Of a DNA stretch of 64,000 nucleotides, positions 25,301 through 38,800 are shown piece by piece. The DNA comes from Pseudoscleropodium purum. Taxonomy: Eukaryota > Streptophyta > Bryopsida > Hypnales > Brachytheciaceae. The notes under the pieces are model-generated. The model did no database searches and had not been told where the DNA came from. It was given only the letters and a program-made list of their open reading frames with translations. Where the stretch lies: assembly GCA_963969395.1 (NCBI GenBank), contig OZ017797.1, forward strand, positions 39,432,001 to 39,496,000, given 5' to 3'. How positions within the stretch are numbered: the first letter of the stretch is position 1; each line of letters opens with the position of its first letter. The position numbers and the translations under genes are program-made.

Positions 25301-28300
25301 TTATGAAGTGAAATTTGAACATGTCATTGTACAAAAAGGATTCTACCCACATATGTAATTTCACTTAAAATAGACAATATTTTATTAGATCTTTTATTAT
25401 TTGAATGAGTTTTTGATGGAAAAAAACTTTTTGTGAGAAGTCAAAATGTCCCATTCCTTTTTATAGGAAGAATGTACATCTTGACTAGATTCACATGTTA
25501 CAATTTTTATGAATTTTGAATTTTTATTGATTGAGATTTAATTGATGGAAATTTGACCTCAAAATTTTGTTTTTTTAATTTTTTACTCAATAAATTACAA
25601 AAAATCACAAAAAATCACATATAATACTCTATTCTTACATATCATTTTGTATGTTGGATTGATGATATTCTTAATCAAAGATGAGTTCTATCACTAAAGT
25701 GCTTTGCCATAAATGATCTTATTATTGTACTAATAGGTGCATTCTTCATTTCTAAAGTAATCTTAAAAGTCACCCATCGACCACTTTTGGGCCTCTATGT
25801 CTTGTTAAGATTAAGAAAGAAAAACATTGAAATAGTACAACAAATTGTGAAAATTAGATTATAGTCCCAAGTCAATTTTTAAAATTAAAAATCACTCAAC
25901 ATGGTGATCATAGCCTTTCTCATAGCAAAATGCAAAAGTTTTAACAAAAAGTTTTTTTTTGCATATCTAATAGTAGGATTTTGCATTACATCATTGTTAT
26001 GTATAGTAGACATTAGAAGATTTTTAGCTCCCTTAGAGGATTGTGAATTCCGTGGGGTGCCATTGTCGGAGGAACAGCCTCGCAACAGCTTGTAGCTGTT
26101 GTCTTTTGTACTATGGTGACAACCATGTCATCAAAAAAATTTCAAAAAATAATTAGAAATTTTTTTTCTACATATTTTGCATTCTAAATTTTTCAAAAAA
26201 TTAAAATCTGACAACAATTATTCCCAACCTGCCAGGGGAATGGCACCGGAGGAACAAGCTTAAAACAACCCTCTAACCCCTTGAATTTCTTCTAATGGTT
26301 GGCATCTCTTAGCTAAAGAGTTTATTTTTCTGAAAAATAAGGTTTAATATAGTTGCTAAAAGTTTACAAAAATTATCAACATTTTGTCAATATTTTTTAT
26401 TTTATCATAGGATTTTTTTTTAAATAAGAATTTTCCTAAAATTTTGACATGTATTTTTGAGTTATTTTTTGCCAACCTTATCCTTCAACCATGGTAATAT
26501 AAAAATGTGTAGAAAAATATTCAAAACTTTGACCACATAGATTGCAAGGCATTTGCATTTAAAAGTGAGGAAAATGAGTTTTTTTACTCTCTGCCTCACT
26601 AGATTTTAGGGCTTTAAATCTTCTAAATTTAAGATTTTTACACTATAACTTTTGATTTTTAAAAAATTATGTTGAAAAATTGAGTTTTTGTAGTCTTAAG
26701 AAATCCATGAAAACAAATTGGCTTCATTTTCATTTAAAAAAATTTGTTAAGTAGAAGTGGGTATAAGATCAAAGAAGAAAGAACTAAATTATTCATAGCT
26801 TTGAGATAGAATTGAAACACACTAACCCCTATTGTGAGATTGCTCTAGCAAGCAAATTAAACCGTTAGAATTTATTTTTTTAAATTGTGAAAATTGAGTT
26901 AAAAAAAGAATCTAGTACATTCATTTCTTAAGAAGATGCTATGAGTTTTGTGCAAAACAAGATATTGCATAACTTTCAAATCAATATTCCAAATGGAATG
27001 ATAAAAAAATTTCTATTTAGAAAAGATATAATCTATGGAAAAACATTTTTTTTAAATTTAATTTTTTTCCCTACCAGGACTTGTCTATTTTTAATTTAGA
27101 TGACATAACTTTTGCTCCTTGGCACCAATTGAAATGAAAATTATATTCTCCAAAAGCTAATTTTTTTTTTAATCTTAAAAAGAAGCTTATAAGAACATGC
27201 CAAAATTTCAATTTATAAGAACTTACAAAAGCTTTCATTTGTTCTTTAAGAAAACAATGGGACTTTAGAGATTTAACCAAAGATAAATATGCTTGAAGTG
27301 AATAACAAAGAATTAATGGAACCACTTCAAATATTCATTTAGTCATGTACAAAACTCATATTAATGGAGTTAATAAATCTCACTTGATGACACATTAATA
27401 GATGGTTGTCCTAGTTATTATTGGAAGGTTAGACAATTTTATTTCAATACCACACATGAAAGCCTTTTAGCAAAGAAGATCCTAAATTCAATCACAAGAT
27501 AAAATGTGACATATTTTGACAAAAATTATTTAATTGATGTCATATGTGAGCCTCTCAAATTGCAATGCAAGGCGTGCTATAATTGCTCCACTTCTAAAAG
27601 TGTCCTTTAAAACATGAAGTACACAATTGTCTTACAAATTTTTGTTGAAATCTTTATAGAAACAATTATTTACCTCAATTTAATCAAATTGATCATAAAG
27701 AACTCATGGTTTGTAAAGATTCAAGCATTGCATTGGATGAATGAGAAGTTATTTCAACTAGTCAATATCCATGTCCCAAATATGGACTTCAAAAATACAT
27801 TCAATTTTTTCCTCCATTCTTATTTATTCATACAATGTTCAAAAAATACGTGTAAGAGAAAGAACAAGGCCCCTCCATTGTAAGACTTCCCCTTGCTTCA
27901 GTTTCTTACAGCATGGCGCATGGAGTAACTTAGTAATTTCGGCGAAGGCAGAGATACCTCACGCGACGCATTTGAGTTGACCCAAGTCAGCGTCTGCTGG
28001 CGGGGAGGAACCGACCGAGGAAGAAGACGAAGCAGACGACGACGAAGCGGCAGACGGCGTCAGCAAAACCCTAAAGCGAGAAATGGTTCCCACTGAGCAA
28101 TTGTGAGATGCGGGAACGACGCACGCGCGCACCATGATGATCGCGCCACACACGCACACCATGACGCCACAAGGCTCACAACAACGCCGGCACCCAACAA
28201 TCCCAAGCGCCTTCTGAGCAAGGCACCCGCAGTGCGGTGTGCGATCCATCGCCAGCTCAGTTTGTGCGCCTCACTGTTGCAGGATTCGGTTTGCAGGACC

Positions 28301-28378
28301 GGCGAGCAGGAGCATGCGCCACAACAGCCTCCGCGATCATCCTCTTTCTGATTCTCGGACGCTTCGTCCTCGCCAATC
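25301..28378. other. AT-rich intergenic, then HDAC promoter and 5' UTR
   Basis: 25301 to about 27880 is AT-rich with no gene. A shared word (GGAGGAACA after TGCCATTGTC or TGGCACC) occurs at about 26060 and 26240. From about 27900 the GC and CpG content rises sharply, and this stretch should hold the HDAC promoter and 5' UTR. The antisense open frames there carry low-complexity Ser/Cys/Ala runs and are not convincing genes. Confidence 0.45.
27640..27850 (+). repeat. Dispersed repeat with a shared coding-like frame, copy 1
   Basis: Inverted relative of about 35520-35700. Both copies encode, in their own orientation, a similar peptide: QALHWMNEKL here, KALIWMNEKF there, each preceded by a TTATTTACCTCAATTT block. 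This suggests remnants of a transposon protein. I could not name the protein. Confidence 0.5.
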
Positions 28379-31300
28379 ATGCCTGCCAAAGACCGTGTCT
28401 CCTATTTCTACGATGGTGAGCTTCCGTAGGGTTTCGATTTCGTGATGTGTTGGTGGATCGTTCCGAGTTTGGGGAGCTCAGAGTGTTGGTGCATGGTTGG
28501 GGTTTTGTTGGTTTGTGGGTTTGCTGGGGTTTGCGGGGATTGTGGGTTTAGGGTTTCCACCTGTGATGTAGCTGAACGCTGAAGTTCTGTCCGAGGAGGT
28601 CGCTTAATTTTTTTCACGTGCCTTTGGATCGGATGTAGCAGCAATATTGTGTCGGTATGCCTTTACGGCGTGAGCCTATTTCTACGATAGTGAGCTTCCG
28701 TAGGATTTCGATTTCGTGATGTTTCGGTGGATCGTTGTGAGTATTGCGAGCTTGGGAGCGCTTGTGTGTTGTGGAATTTGGTGAGGTTCCGTGGGTTTGT
28801 GGGTTTGGTGGGTTTTGCGGGGTTTGTGGGTTAAGGGATGGTGGTGGTTTTCCGGAGGTTAATGATTTCCATCTGTGATGAACCTGAACTGTTCAGTTCT
28901 ATCCGAGGTCGCGTAATCGTTTCACGTGCCTTGGATCGGATGTTGCAGCAATGTAGTGTCGGTATGCCTTTTACGGCGTGAGCTTTAAAGTATGTTTTGG
29001 ATTTCTTATGTGTCATGTCGCCATTTTGAGTTTCTGTCCATTCAGGGTTTTAGGGTAAGTAGTTCCAGTGTAGGGAGTTTGTGTGCTTGTTTCTCAGCCT
29101 TTGGATATTGGAGCAGTATGGTGTCTGTGTGCTTGTACGGAATGAAATCTTGAGTTTAGTTTTGTGATTTTCTTCGGTGGGATGTCATGAGAATTGGTCA
29201 CCGTTCGTTCAGGGGTTTTGGGTGAGTATTGTTTCGGTTTTGCGAGCTTGTTTTATCATCCGTTACCATGATGTTTTGTGGGAGTGTTGGATTATATTTT
29301 GGTGACGAGAGGATTCGTGATGTGCAGGGGACGTGGGGAGTGTGTACTATGGGCCGAATCACCCCATGAAGCCCCATCGGCTCTGCATGACTAACAGCCT
29401 TGTCCTTGCTTATGGACTCCACAACAAGATGGAGATTTACGTAAGTGCTCTTACGGCTGAGAACTCGTGTTAAAGTACTTCAAGGGTGTGTGTAGCGCAA
29501 CTGTGTGTGGAAGTTGTTTACGTACTTCAAATTCGGAGATCAGCATGAATTTAAACTCTGCTATGATTACTGGTCGCCTAAGAGGAGTAATGTGCTGGAA
29601 ATAGCTCCCATATAAGTTGTTTCATTAATAGTGACTCTATTCTCTCCGTAATCCTATCCTCTATTCGTATCAACCATTCTTCGTTCAACAATGCCATTTT
29701 CTTCTTATCTCGATAGTGTCTCTAAATAGTGTTGCCTGGCAGAGATTGTGAAGTTTTTGTTATGTTCAACTTGTCACTTCTCACGGTCCAAAACCTTCAT
29801 ATTCTCTATAATGTCATCTATCAAAAAAAACCTTTCCATAGGTCGTTGTGTGCAGCATTTGTTTCTGGGGGTGCTTTGACTTGAACTGATCCTTTTTCTT
29901 GTGTTCTCTCTGTTTCAGCGACCTCATAAAGCGTACCCTATGGAGATGGCGCAGTTCCATTCCGTTGACTACGTGGAGTTTCTCGGCCGAATTACCCCTG
30001 AATCGCAGGACAAGTATGCTGCAGAGTTGATAAGATGTACGTTGTCATAGTTTCGTGATTGTTTCCCTAGAATCTGTGTGTACCGAAATTCCAGGGGGAG
30101 TTCAATTTGGCTAGATCATGAGGTTGAAGGTGATAGGTTCGACTTATTTTATTACCCTTTGGCTGTTGTTCATTCAAAATGCAAGGATTCAAACATCTAT
30201 CCAGATTTATCATAATCATTTGATCAATTTTGAAAACGTTGATGTTTTTTGTTATCTGATGATAAATTGGCTTGATTGATGACTTACAGATAACATGGGG
30301 GAGGATTGCCCAGTATTTGACAACCTTTTTGAGTTTTGTCAGATATATGCTGGTGGTACAATTGGTGCGTCCATCACTCCCTACGTTTATGAATGCGAGA
30401 AATATGTTTTGAAAGTTACTATTGTAATAGACTATTGGCCTCCATGGTGGATTTCCTGTTTTCATCTTGGTCCGTAAGGGTTTAAGTATCGCATTGCCAT
30501 ATACTTAGGTCGATATCTCTGACGATTTCTCCAGTGCATGTTGTGTAAATTCGCTCATACTTGGTGGGGTCAACATCATGCTTGTTGGATACAGATGCGG
30601 CGCATCGTCTGAACCACGGTTTATGTGATATTGCAATTAATTGGGCTGGTGGATTACATCACGCAAAGAAATGTGAAGCCTCTGGATTCTGTTATGTGAA
30701 TGATCTGGTTTTGGGCATCCTGGAGCTTTTGAAGTATCATGCTCGAGTACTGTACATTGACATAGATATCCACCACGGAGACGGAGTAGAGGAAGCTTTT
30801 TATCTCACGGACAGGTACCTTGTATAGGTTTACAGATTTCACATTTTTTCTTGCCAAGCTCTTGTTATTTTTAGCTTCTAAGGGACAACTATTTCATGGT
30901 TTAAATTGATGGTTTGATTGATCGGATTTTGAGAAATCTAATTTAGACACGGCCAAATTTTACGTCACCAAGATTAGTGAAGAACATCGCTTGTTTTGTT
31001 CTATAGATATATAAAGGCCTTTCTGTACTGGCTGCACGCTTTCTTTGTTAGTGCATGTAATTTTCAGCCACAGAATTCACGCTGGGTTTAGTGTTACTCA
31101 TGCTGGATCTTGTTGATGTTTTTGTTTGTGCAGAGTGATGACTGTCAGTTTTCATAAGTTTGGAGACTACTTTTTCCCAGGCACTGGGGATGTAAAGGTA
31201 AATTTATCAGCCTTATCATGGAGTCAGCATCAACGAAACTTTGAGATTCATCATAGGATTTGGACTGAGATTTTAAAGAGCTGTGAGAGTATTGTTATCT

Positions 31301-34300
31301 TATTAACAATGCGAGTGAAACACCTTTTCAGGATGTTGGTGAGAAGGAAGGAAAGTATTATGCAATTAATGTGCCATTAAAGGATGGTATCGATGACACA
31401 AACTTTGTGCGCATGTTTCGTGTGGTAAGCATCATTGTAACGGGGTTTTGTCTGTAAGTAGAAAGTTTTGGAAGATATTGGGTCATCTTTAGTTGACAAC
31501 AAAGCTTTGTAGCTGGAAAGATGCAGTGGAACTTTGCTTGTGTTGTTTTTTAACCAAGTGTGGAATTTAACTAGCTACTTTTGTTGACTTTTCCATCGAA
31601 CACTGTTCATTGGGTACCAACCTATGTATAAGGTTTATGTTGGATGTTCAATTTCCTTTATTCCTTTATAATTTTGAAAAGAAAATATAGTGTTTTGTGA
31701 ATAGAATTTAAGTAGTAATCTTCAGGTACCAATGTTATGTTGTGTTCAAGTCGCTTTGACTGATGTTTCTACCACTGATTTGGCATGTTAATGGCAGGTC
31801 ATTCAAAAGGTCGTGGAAGTTTATCAACCTGGTGCCATTGTCCTGCAATGTGGAGCTGACTCACTTGCAGGGGATCGTTTGGGCTGCTTTAATCTTTCGA
31901 TTGACGGTATGAATATTTCAATCTCTGATTGAATGAAGCACCCATACAGTTATTATTAACAAGCCACTAAATTGGGCCTGGGGAATTAAAAGAACAGCAT
32001 AAAAAACCTTTGTTTTAGAATGTCTCATTTTGTGCTGTTTAACGAGAGATACAAGGTCCATTGTAGCTTGGGTATGCGGTGCGCAGTAGACAGAGAGCTG
32101 CTACGTCTTAAAGTCTGTAAAAACTATTCGTTCAAGATGCAGAACAGATCGTTTTTATAGGAATTAGAAACTGATGTGTAGGATCAATTGGATCAGGTAA
32201 TGAGGTCCTCTCGAGCAAATGATATCTGTTATGTTGTAATCGGTTAGGTGTGTCTTCTAACGTATCCTACCAATGTGTGATTTTGTGAAATTGCACAGGA
32301 CATTCAGAATGTGTGAAGTTTGTGAAGAAGTTCAACATTCCTCTGCTGGTAAGATTTGAGCCACTTTCTTCGTCGGTTTATTGAGAATACGTTTCGATCC
32401 TGGCATTCATAGGATATACTTGCAAAGAGGTGTCATTATTGAATGTTTCAAACGCTTAGGATTCGCTCCTCTGCTTATTTTCGCAAATTTTTGTATCGAT
32501 GGTAGCCTGTTTGGACTGGAAATTAACTGGATTTTTAGAAATAATCTTGGAGCTACATTGCTCAGTGAATCTTTTGGGGTCTTTCTGATTGGATATTCCA
32601 CTTCCTTTGTGCTTGTTTGTTTCCTTATTCAGGTTACAGGTGGAGGGGGATACACAAAGGAGAATGTTGCACGCTGTTGGACAGTGGAGACTGGTGTACT
32701 GGTCGATACTGAGCTGCCAAATGGTATTCTTGAACTTTCCTTTGTTTTTCTTTACGAAGATTCCATTTCTTGTGAATCTTTTGCTTTGGTAATTTGAAAT
32801 TGAGCGCTCATCAATTACATCTTTGCACAGTGAACTTAGTAATCTGCTTGATAATTCGTTTTCTAAACTCTTGGTATTCAATCTTGATCACATGGATATT
32901 ATTACTGGCACTTTTCCTTTTGTTTTATAATGAGTTTAAAACGTTTCGACCTGCAGAAATTCCTGATAACGACTACCTGAAATATTTCAAACCCGATTGC
33001 ACTTTAAAGACTACATCAGGGAATCATATGGTACTGCACTGTTGTGTTCGTGTATTTTCAGGATTTTTTAGTTTGCTTTATCACTACTGGGGGTTCTCAG
33101 TACTCCCTACCCTCAAATCCTAGCAAAATTATCGATAGAATATGCAAACTTCGTCCGTTTTGTTGAAAAGGTTGAGGAACTTTCCCATGCAATTTTTGCA
33201 ACAGGAGAACTTGAATGGAAAAACATATCTGAGTACCATCAAGCAGCAGGTTATGGAGAATTTGCGAAGAATCGCTCATGCGCCTAGTGTTCAAATGCAC
33301 GAGGTATTATTCGTCCTTTTTTGATTGACTTCCAATTGTGACTGGTATTTGCGTTGACTTGTATTAAGCTGTGAATCTTCTGTAGCTGAACATCCTCAGT
33401 ATATCGTTCTACTGTTCTTTACATTCTAGCCCCAAGTAGCTAATACGAAAGTAGCTAAAAATAGAAACTCCACTTTAAAAGCTAATACGGTAGTTTATCA
33501 TAGTGACTGCCACATCACATTTCCATAATTTAAAAAATGTAAGTTATGATTTTTTGTTTCTATTGGTACATCTTGTCACCTTTCTTGAAATGTCCTTGAT
33601 TGTTTATTTCATCTTCTATGGACATGGAAGCAAATACTTTTGCCTATTTGGCAACTGAAGATTTAAGGTTTCCAGATGCAGGAAATTCAATACGGAGAAT
33701 CATAACTTGCTAATTTGCGTTAACTGTGTTTTCTCGGATTTGAAAAGTTGTTGCTATCATTGAACAGGTACCCCCAGACACATACATACCTGAGTTTGAC
33801 GAGGATGAATTGAATCCTGATGAGCGCTTGGATCGTAAGTATCCTCTATTGCACTTCACATTTCGTCTGCAATTTCACTGCAGTCTTTATTAGGTCTGGG
33901 TGAACATTCAAATTAGTAAGTGTCCTGAGGTCATACATAATTTTGAAAAGTGATTTACAATGTTCATCGCAGATAGAAGGTCACACAGATTTGTGAAATA
34001 GAATGGTCCACATAATTAGGACTGTGGTGTGCCACCTGACGTCACTGTAATGACTGAACTGCAGATTTCAGCTTCTTGTAGTGCTAAAGCAGATCCCCTG
34101 TTGGTTAATCTATTTGTTTTGTAATTCGCTTAGGGTCACTTTCGTGTACATCATATTTGGGCTTCAAATAGTGCAAAATAGTTTTTTGATTCGTCAGTAA
34201 GCGTTTCATGTGGGAGTATGGTGAGCTCATATTGTGAATTTGTGATTGCAGAGCACACACAAGACAAGCACATCCAAAGGGAAGAGGAATATTATGATGA

Positions 34301-34337
34301 CGATAATGATAACGATCATGAGATGGATGACTCATAG
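28379..34337 (+). CDS. HDA9: Class I (RPD3-type) histone deacetylase, HDA9-like, 14 exons
   Basis: Exons: 28379-28415, 29328-29440, 29919-30036, 30290-30364, 30595-30814, 31134-31197, 31332-31424, 31798-31906, 32299-32348, 32633-32723, 32957-33030, 33205-33303, 33768-33834, 34252-34337. Every junction has GT/AG ends and matching phase. Total 1296 bases give 431 residues; Arabidopsis HDA9 has 426. The enzyme removes acetyl groups from histone lysines in the nucleus. The zinc-dependent active site is complete: His136-His137 in GGLHHAKK, zinc ligands Asp172 and His174 in DIDIHHGD and Asp261 in CGADSL, and Tyr300 in GGGGY. The start [20 protein letters not shown] and the acidic tail ([18 protein letters not shown]) point to the HDA9 subgroup rather than HDA6 or HDA19. 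Intron 1 contains a duplicated copy of the exon 1/donor region (28400-28983). No coding defects seen. Confidence 0.96.
28400..28983. repeat. Tandem duplication spanning the end of HDAC exon 1 and intron 1
   Basis: Unit 1 starts at about 28400 in exon 1 (CCTATTTCTACGATGGTGAG). Unit 2 starts at about 28677 with CCTATTTCTACGATAGTGAG. Both continue CTTCCGTAGGRTTTCGATTTCGTGATG and end with TTTCACGTGCC, GGATCGGATG, GTGTCGGTATGCC and TTACGGCGTGAGC. A weaker third copy of the last part lies near 29095-29155. In unit 2 the splice donor context changed from GATGGTGAGC to GATAGTGAGC. Confidence 0.85.
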
Positions 34338-34750
34338 TTATTCCTTTGGTTTTGAAGAGGATTATTGGAGGCATATTCCCATTTGTACACTAGATTTTTT
34401 CTGTACAGGCAAACCCATTGAATGAAAGAGTTGGTTACTCGCCTAGTCGCCTATTTTATGTACTATGCTCTTTCTGTGCAGGGCGTGATGGGTGGGGTTG
34501 TGGGAAATATCCAGCTTTGTTTTGAACTGTTGTATCGGTGAAAATGTTTTGATTTGGCTCCGAAGTGTGGATTTTGTCAAAGTGACCAACTGACCAAATT
34601 TTTAATTAGAAACTAATTTTGCAGTGATCTACTGTAGAAGTTTGGTAAAAGGTGACTTGTACATTGTTCTGGAAATAACATTTTAAAGATCTATTTTGCA
34701 CTCTAAGTAGAGTTTGATGCATTCTTATTATCTTACCATCTTTGAGTTTT
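34338..34750. other. HDAC 3' flank
   Basis: Probable HDAC 3' UTR and downstream DNA up to the Stowaway-like element. I see no separate gene here. Confidence 0.5.
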
Positions 34751-35186
34751 GGAGCCCTTTTCAAAGTGTAGTTTTGGAGTATTGAAAAGTAAAATTCTTT
34801 GGGCATTTTCAAAGAACACCAATTGGCAATTAATTGATGAATATGCGGTCAACATTTTGTGGGCATTGAGTATAAACCTAAAACCATGTATGAACCTATT
34901 TTCTATCTTCTAGAGCTTCATCTTCTTCAATCAAGCAATACTTGAAAAGATGAAAAAATAAGAATGAACAATGTTGATTAACTCTTTTAGTCATTTCATT
35001 TGTCTTTTGATTGTTGATTGCACAAATAGAGGATAAACTATAATTTAGAGTTGTTTTATTGGTCTTAAATAGCAATCTAAAGCTAAGTTTAACCAATTTG
35101 CAATGTACAGTACAAAGTGCAACAGGAAGATCATTTTGGAACAAAAAATAAAGGCCAACAAGAAGATCATTTTGGGACAAAGGGAG
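34751..35186. mobile_element. Stowaway-like (Tc1/mariner) MITE, copy A
   Basis: Ends with ACAAAGGGAG followed by TA, the usual Stowaway end in reverse (CTCCCT). The left end (AGCCCTTTTC) is degraded. The interior matches copy B at 46465-47521 over its whole length: TTTTGGAGTATT, TTGGGCA, AAACCATGTATG or AGACCATGTGTG, TCATTTCATTTGTCTTT and AACAGGAAGATCATTT. Copy A lacks the 637-bp insertion found in copy B and so marks the empty site. Confidence 0.75.
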
Positions 35187-35519
35187 TATATTCTAAGGCA
35201 TGCATGTGGTATCTCTATCTTAAATGAGTTTGTTTACTTGTTATGATGAGATCTCTAGAATTGTTTGTCTTCCAAGGTAACTTTCCCTATGACAGTTCAA
35301 ACAGGAGCCAAACCATCACAAGTAAAATTGTACTATTGGTGTACATTCCAATTCTTAAAATGTGCATCATTTGAATTTTTTTGCGCGTGATGGGTTCCCT
35401 CCCATTTGGACTATCATAGGTAGAATTACCTTAGTTGTATTCTTGACATTGTTGGAAAGCTCTCTATAAACATGGATGCATGACTTTGTTTCGTGGCATT
35501 TGGACCTATGGTGGAAAGA

Positions 35520-35700
35520 TATTGAATTTCAAAGCTTTTATGAAATTAAAAATTAAATTGGCCTTTGGAAGATGAACGAAGAGGTTCCAAAGGCATTCCC
35601 GACTACAAAACTTCTCATTCATCCAAATCAATGCTTTACTTTTAAAAACCACACTTTCTATTTGATGTATTTGATGAAATTGAGGTAAATAATATATATC
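35520..35700 (-). repeat. Dispersed repeat with a shared coding-like frame, copy 2
   Basis: Opposite-orientation relative of 27640-27850. The minus strand reads YLPQFHQIHQ then KALIWMNEKF, with no stop across the shared part. Probably a transposon protein fragment of unknown type. Confidence 0.5.
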
Positions 35701-35863
35701 TATAACTATGTAAGTATAAACATGCAAAAGTTCAAGAAAGGATTCAAGCACTAAGGGGTCAAAACTGCAAAGAAATTCTATAGTATTCCTATATCAATAT
35801 GCTAGAAGACTTTGCCTTAAAAGAAGAGGATATCAATAAGTCTTGATCACAACCCATGGGTAA

Positions 35864-38800
35864 TCATGCAAGAAGTTTTCCACATACAATTCCTCCAAAT
35901 ATAAATGCACCCACCCAGATGTTGGAGTGAAATCTATGAATCAAAAAACAAAAACAATGTCACATACCATCTCAAGGAGCCCATGGTAAGCTAAAGTAAA
36001 AATTATAAGTTAGTATATGATTTCTACACAATACTCAACACAAGCAATTTGAAGGCACATCCATCCACCACTTAAAGAGAGACCATTGTTTTTGACATTG
36101 CTATTGACATTTGAGACTAGATTGAAAAAGGGTGGAAAAGAACAATCTTTTTGGATAGTGATGTAGGATAGCTAATCCTAAATTACATTGTCTAAAGAAG
36201 AATAGGAGCATGGTTTCTATTGTTAAAGAATGTTGATTTTGACATTGCTTTTGACATTTGACACTAAATTAAAAAGTGTTGAAAAAGACAATCTCTTTTG
36301 ATAGTGACCTAGAATAGCAAAGCCTTAAACCGTCCAAACAAGGATAGGAATATGGTCCCTATTGTTAGAGAGTGATGTTTTCAATATTGCTATGGACATT
36401 TAGATTGAGTTGAAAAAGGGTTGAAAAGAGAATTTTTTTTTACAGTAATCTAGGATAGCTAAGCCTTAATTAAACAACCTAAATAAGGATATCATCAAAG
36501 TATCGTTACTATTATTAGAGAATATTGTTTTTGACATTGCTATTGACATTTGAGATTAAATTGAAAAAACATTGAAAAGAGCAATCTTTTTGGATAGTGA
36601 TCTAGGATAGATAAGCCTAAAACCATCCAAATAAGGATAGGAGCATGGTTCCTATTGTTAAATTGGGTCTTACGAGCAATTGTTCAAAGAGGATTCCAAA
36701 TTCACTTTGAAGTCTTTTGGAATATAAAATGGATAAAATGTAAACATTTTGAACATTGAACATAGATGTTATTAAAACCAATCTTAGACTTTTATGTTCA
36801 AAAGCTGTATAATTTAGGCAAGAATCTTATAAAGGTTGATTTTTCTAAAAGATTGTAGTTAGGTGTATTTTCTAAGGAGAAAATAGTTTAAAATACTTTA
36901 ATCATCACTAGTGATGACAATTGGACATTTTAGCATCATAGCAATGTCAAATTTCCATGGTAGTGTTTTTTAGATTAGTGAGTAGTTTAAGATTGTTCTA
37001 ATTTGCATCAACATTTTACATCTCTATCAATAACAAAGAAAATTACAAAATTGCTTACTTGGCTACACAATCAATAGGGTTGTTGATGTCTAGAGAAGTG
37101 ATTTGCCAAGCCACATGGATTGCCGAAGCTGCAACACCTACAAAGAATGGCCACCCTATTGTATGGCAATGTACTAATTCAGTATTCAAGAAACATAATG
37201 CAATATTTGTAATTACATTCTACACGATAACCTAAATATCAAATCTGAATTTTAGAATTTGACAAATCCATACATCAATTTTGATACTTTAAACATTCTA
37301 TTTCAACAAAATTGACTACAATATTGCAATTCAATCTTCCCTTATAAAGAAAAGACACCCCTACCTCAGGTCATCAATCAACCTTTTGTACCTACTTTTG
37401 TGCCCATCAATTACACCCAATAGAAAATTCATTTTGACTCATTTTTTCAAATCTAGACTTATGGCATGAATAATATATCAGTGCATTCTCAAAATATAAT
37501 TTATATTTGTTTCTAAATGATAGAATTCAAATCAACTCCAAAGTTTCTAAGATTCAAATTGGTGCTTAAGGGTTTTACGGTTTTAGGGTCTACCAAGTGT
37601 TGTGATGTGCCCCACGTTGCCAAGGATGGCAACAAATGCAACACCAAAGCCAGCAAGCCAAAACTTGGTATCATTGCCCAATAAAATGGCCATGGACTTG
37701 ATTCCAATATTACGATCATCTTTGATGTCTTGATGAGCGTAGATTGTTTCATACACAAGGGTCCAACACCAAGTAGCAAAGAAAACCAAAGTAGGAGGGA
37801 GTGCAAGGGGACCAACGACCATGGGACCTCTCACGGCAACCCATCCTAGGAATACACCCCAGTTGATTGCCAACCCCAACACCACAGGCGTCTGTATGTT
37901 ATAACAATGAACATTCAAAACATTATTAATCTGGAAAAGCGAAGAGCTATCAACAAGGTACTTAGCCAATAATGATCTGAATTTTGGACCAATAGGTGTA
38001 TTTTTCATTTTTGCATTGATATGGAAAGTCATCCATCAACCTTTTTTTGGAATTAGCACATCCTTACACAATTACCTAAGGTCAACCATAGCTGACAAGG
38101 TTCTTTTGCATCCTACAAAAATAGAGACTTTGCTAGCCAAGTGTCCCTAGGCATTTGAAGTATACTCTACCCATAAGAATATTGAAGAGGAATATTTCAT
38201 TCATAGAATATGGCTTAATCCTTATCTAAGTAACCGCCCAGTGGATCAAGAGTGTCCCTCACATAGTCTAGAAGTTCAATTCAAAGTTCTATAACTCTTG
38301 CATCCAATGTTCAAATTCAATAAAATTTGTTTGAAAATCTACATTTCTTTTCTAGAAAGTTTGTGTAGTAAAATTTTGAAATCAATCCAAGATGTGTTGA
38401 TTTTTGGGAAGCCAATCAAAGTTCACGAGTTCAATTGGAATTCACCAAACAACATTTTGATTGTACAATTTGGGGGGCTTGTATCTCCTTTATTGAATGT
38501 TTTCTTCCAATCTAATTTATTGAATTAGATTTCGCTTGAAGCCTAATTGTTGTGGTGAAAATTTCATGTCAATCCATATTATTATGAATGTTTGAGAGAA
38601 ACTCAAAGTTTAATATCCAAACATTTTTGGATTACAATGAACTTTGGTGTCATGTTTTTTCTTTATATGGTGTCTACTTTTAGTTTTTTGGGGGAAAGCT
38701 GCGCAGATTAGTTTAGTTTATGTGGTTAAAATGTCATATCAATCCAAGGAGTTGTGAATGATTGAGAAGAATTTTAGTAGAAATTTCAGCCTTAGAGGTT

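Noticed and set aside
28060..28389. Antisense gene upstream of HDAC
   Set aside because: Low-complexity Ser/Cys/Ala frames in a CpG-rich promoter, with no domain or splice support.
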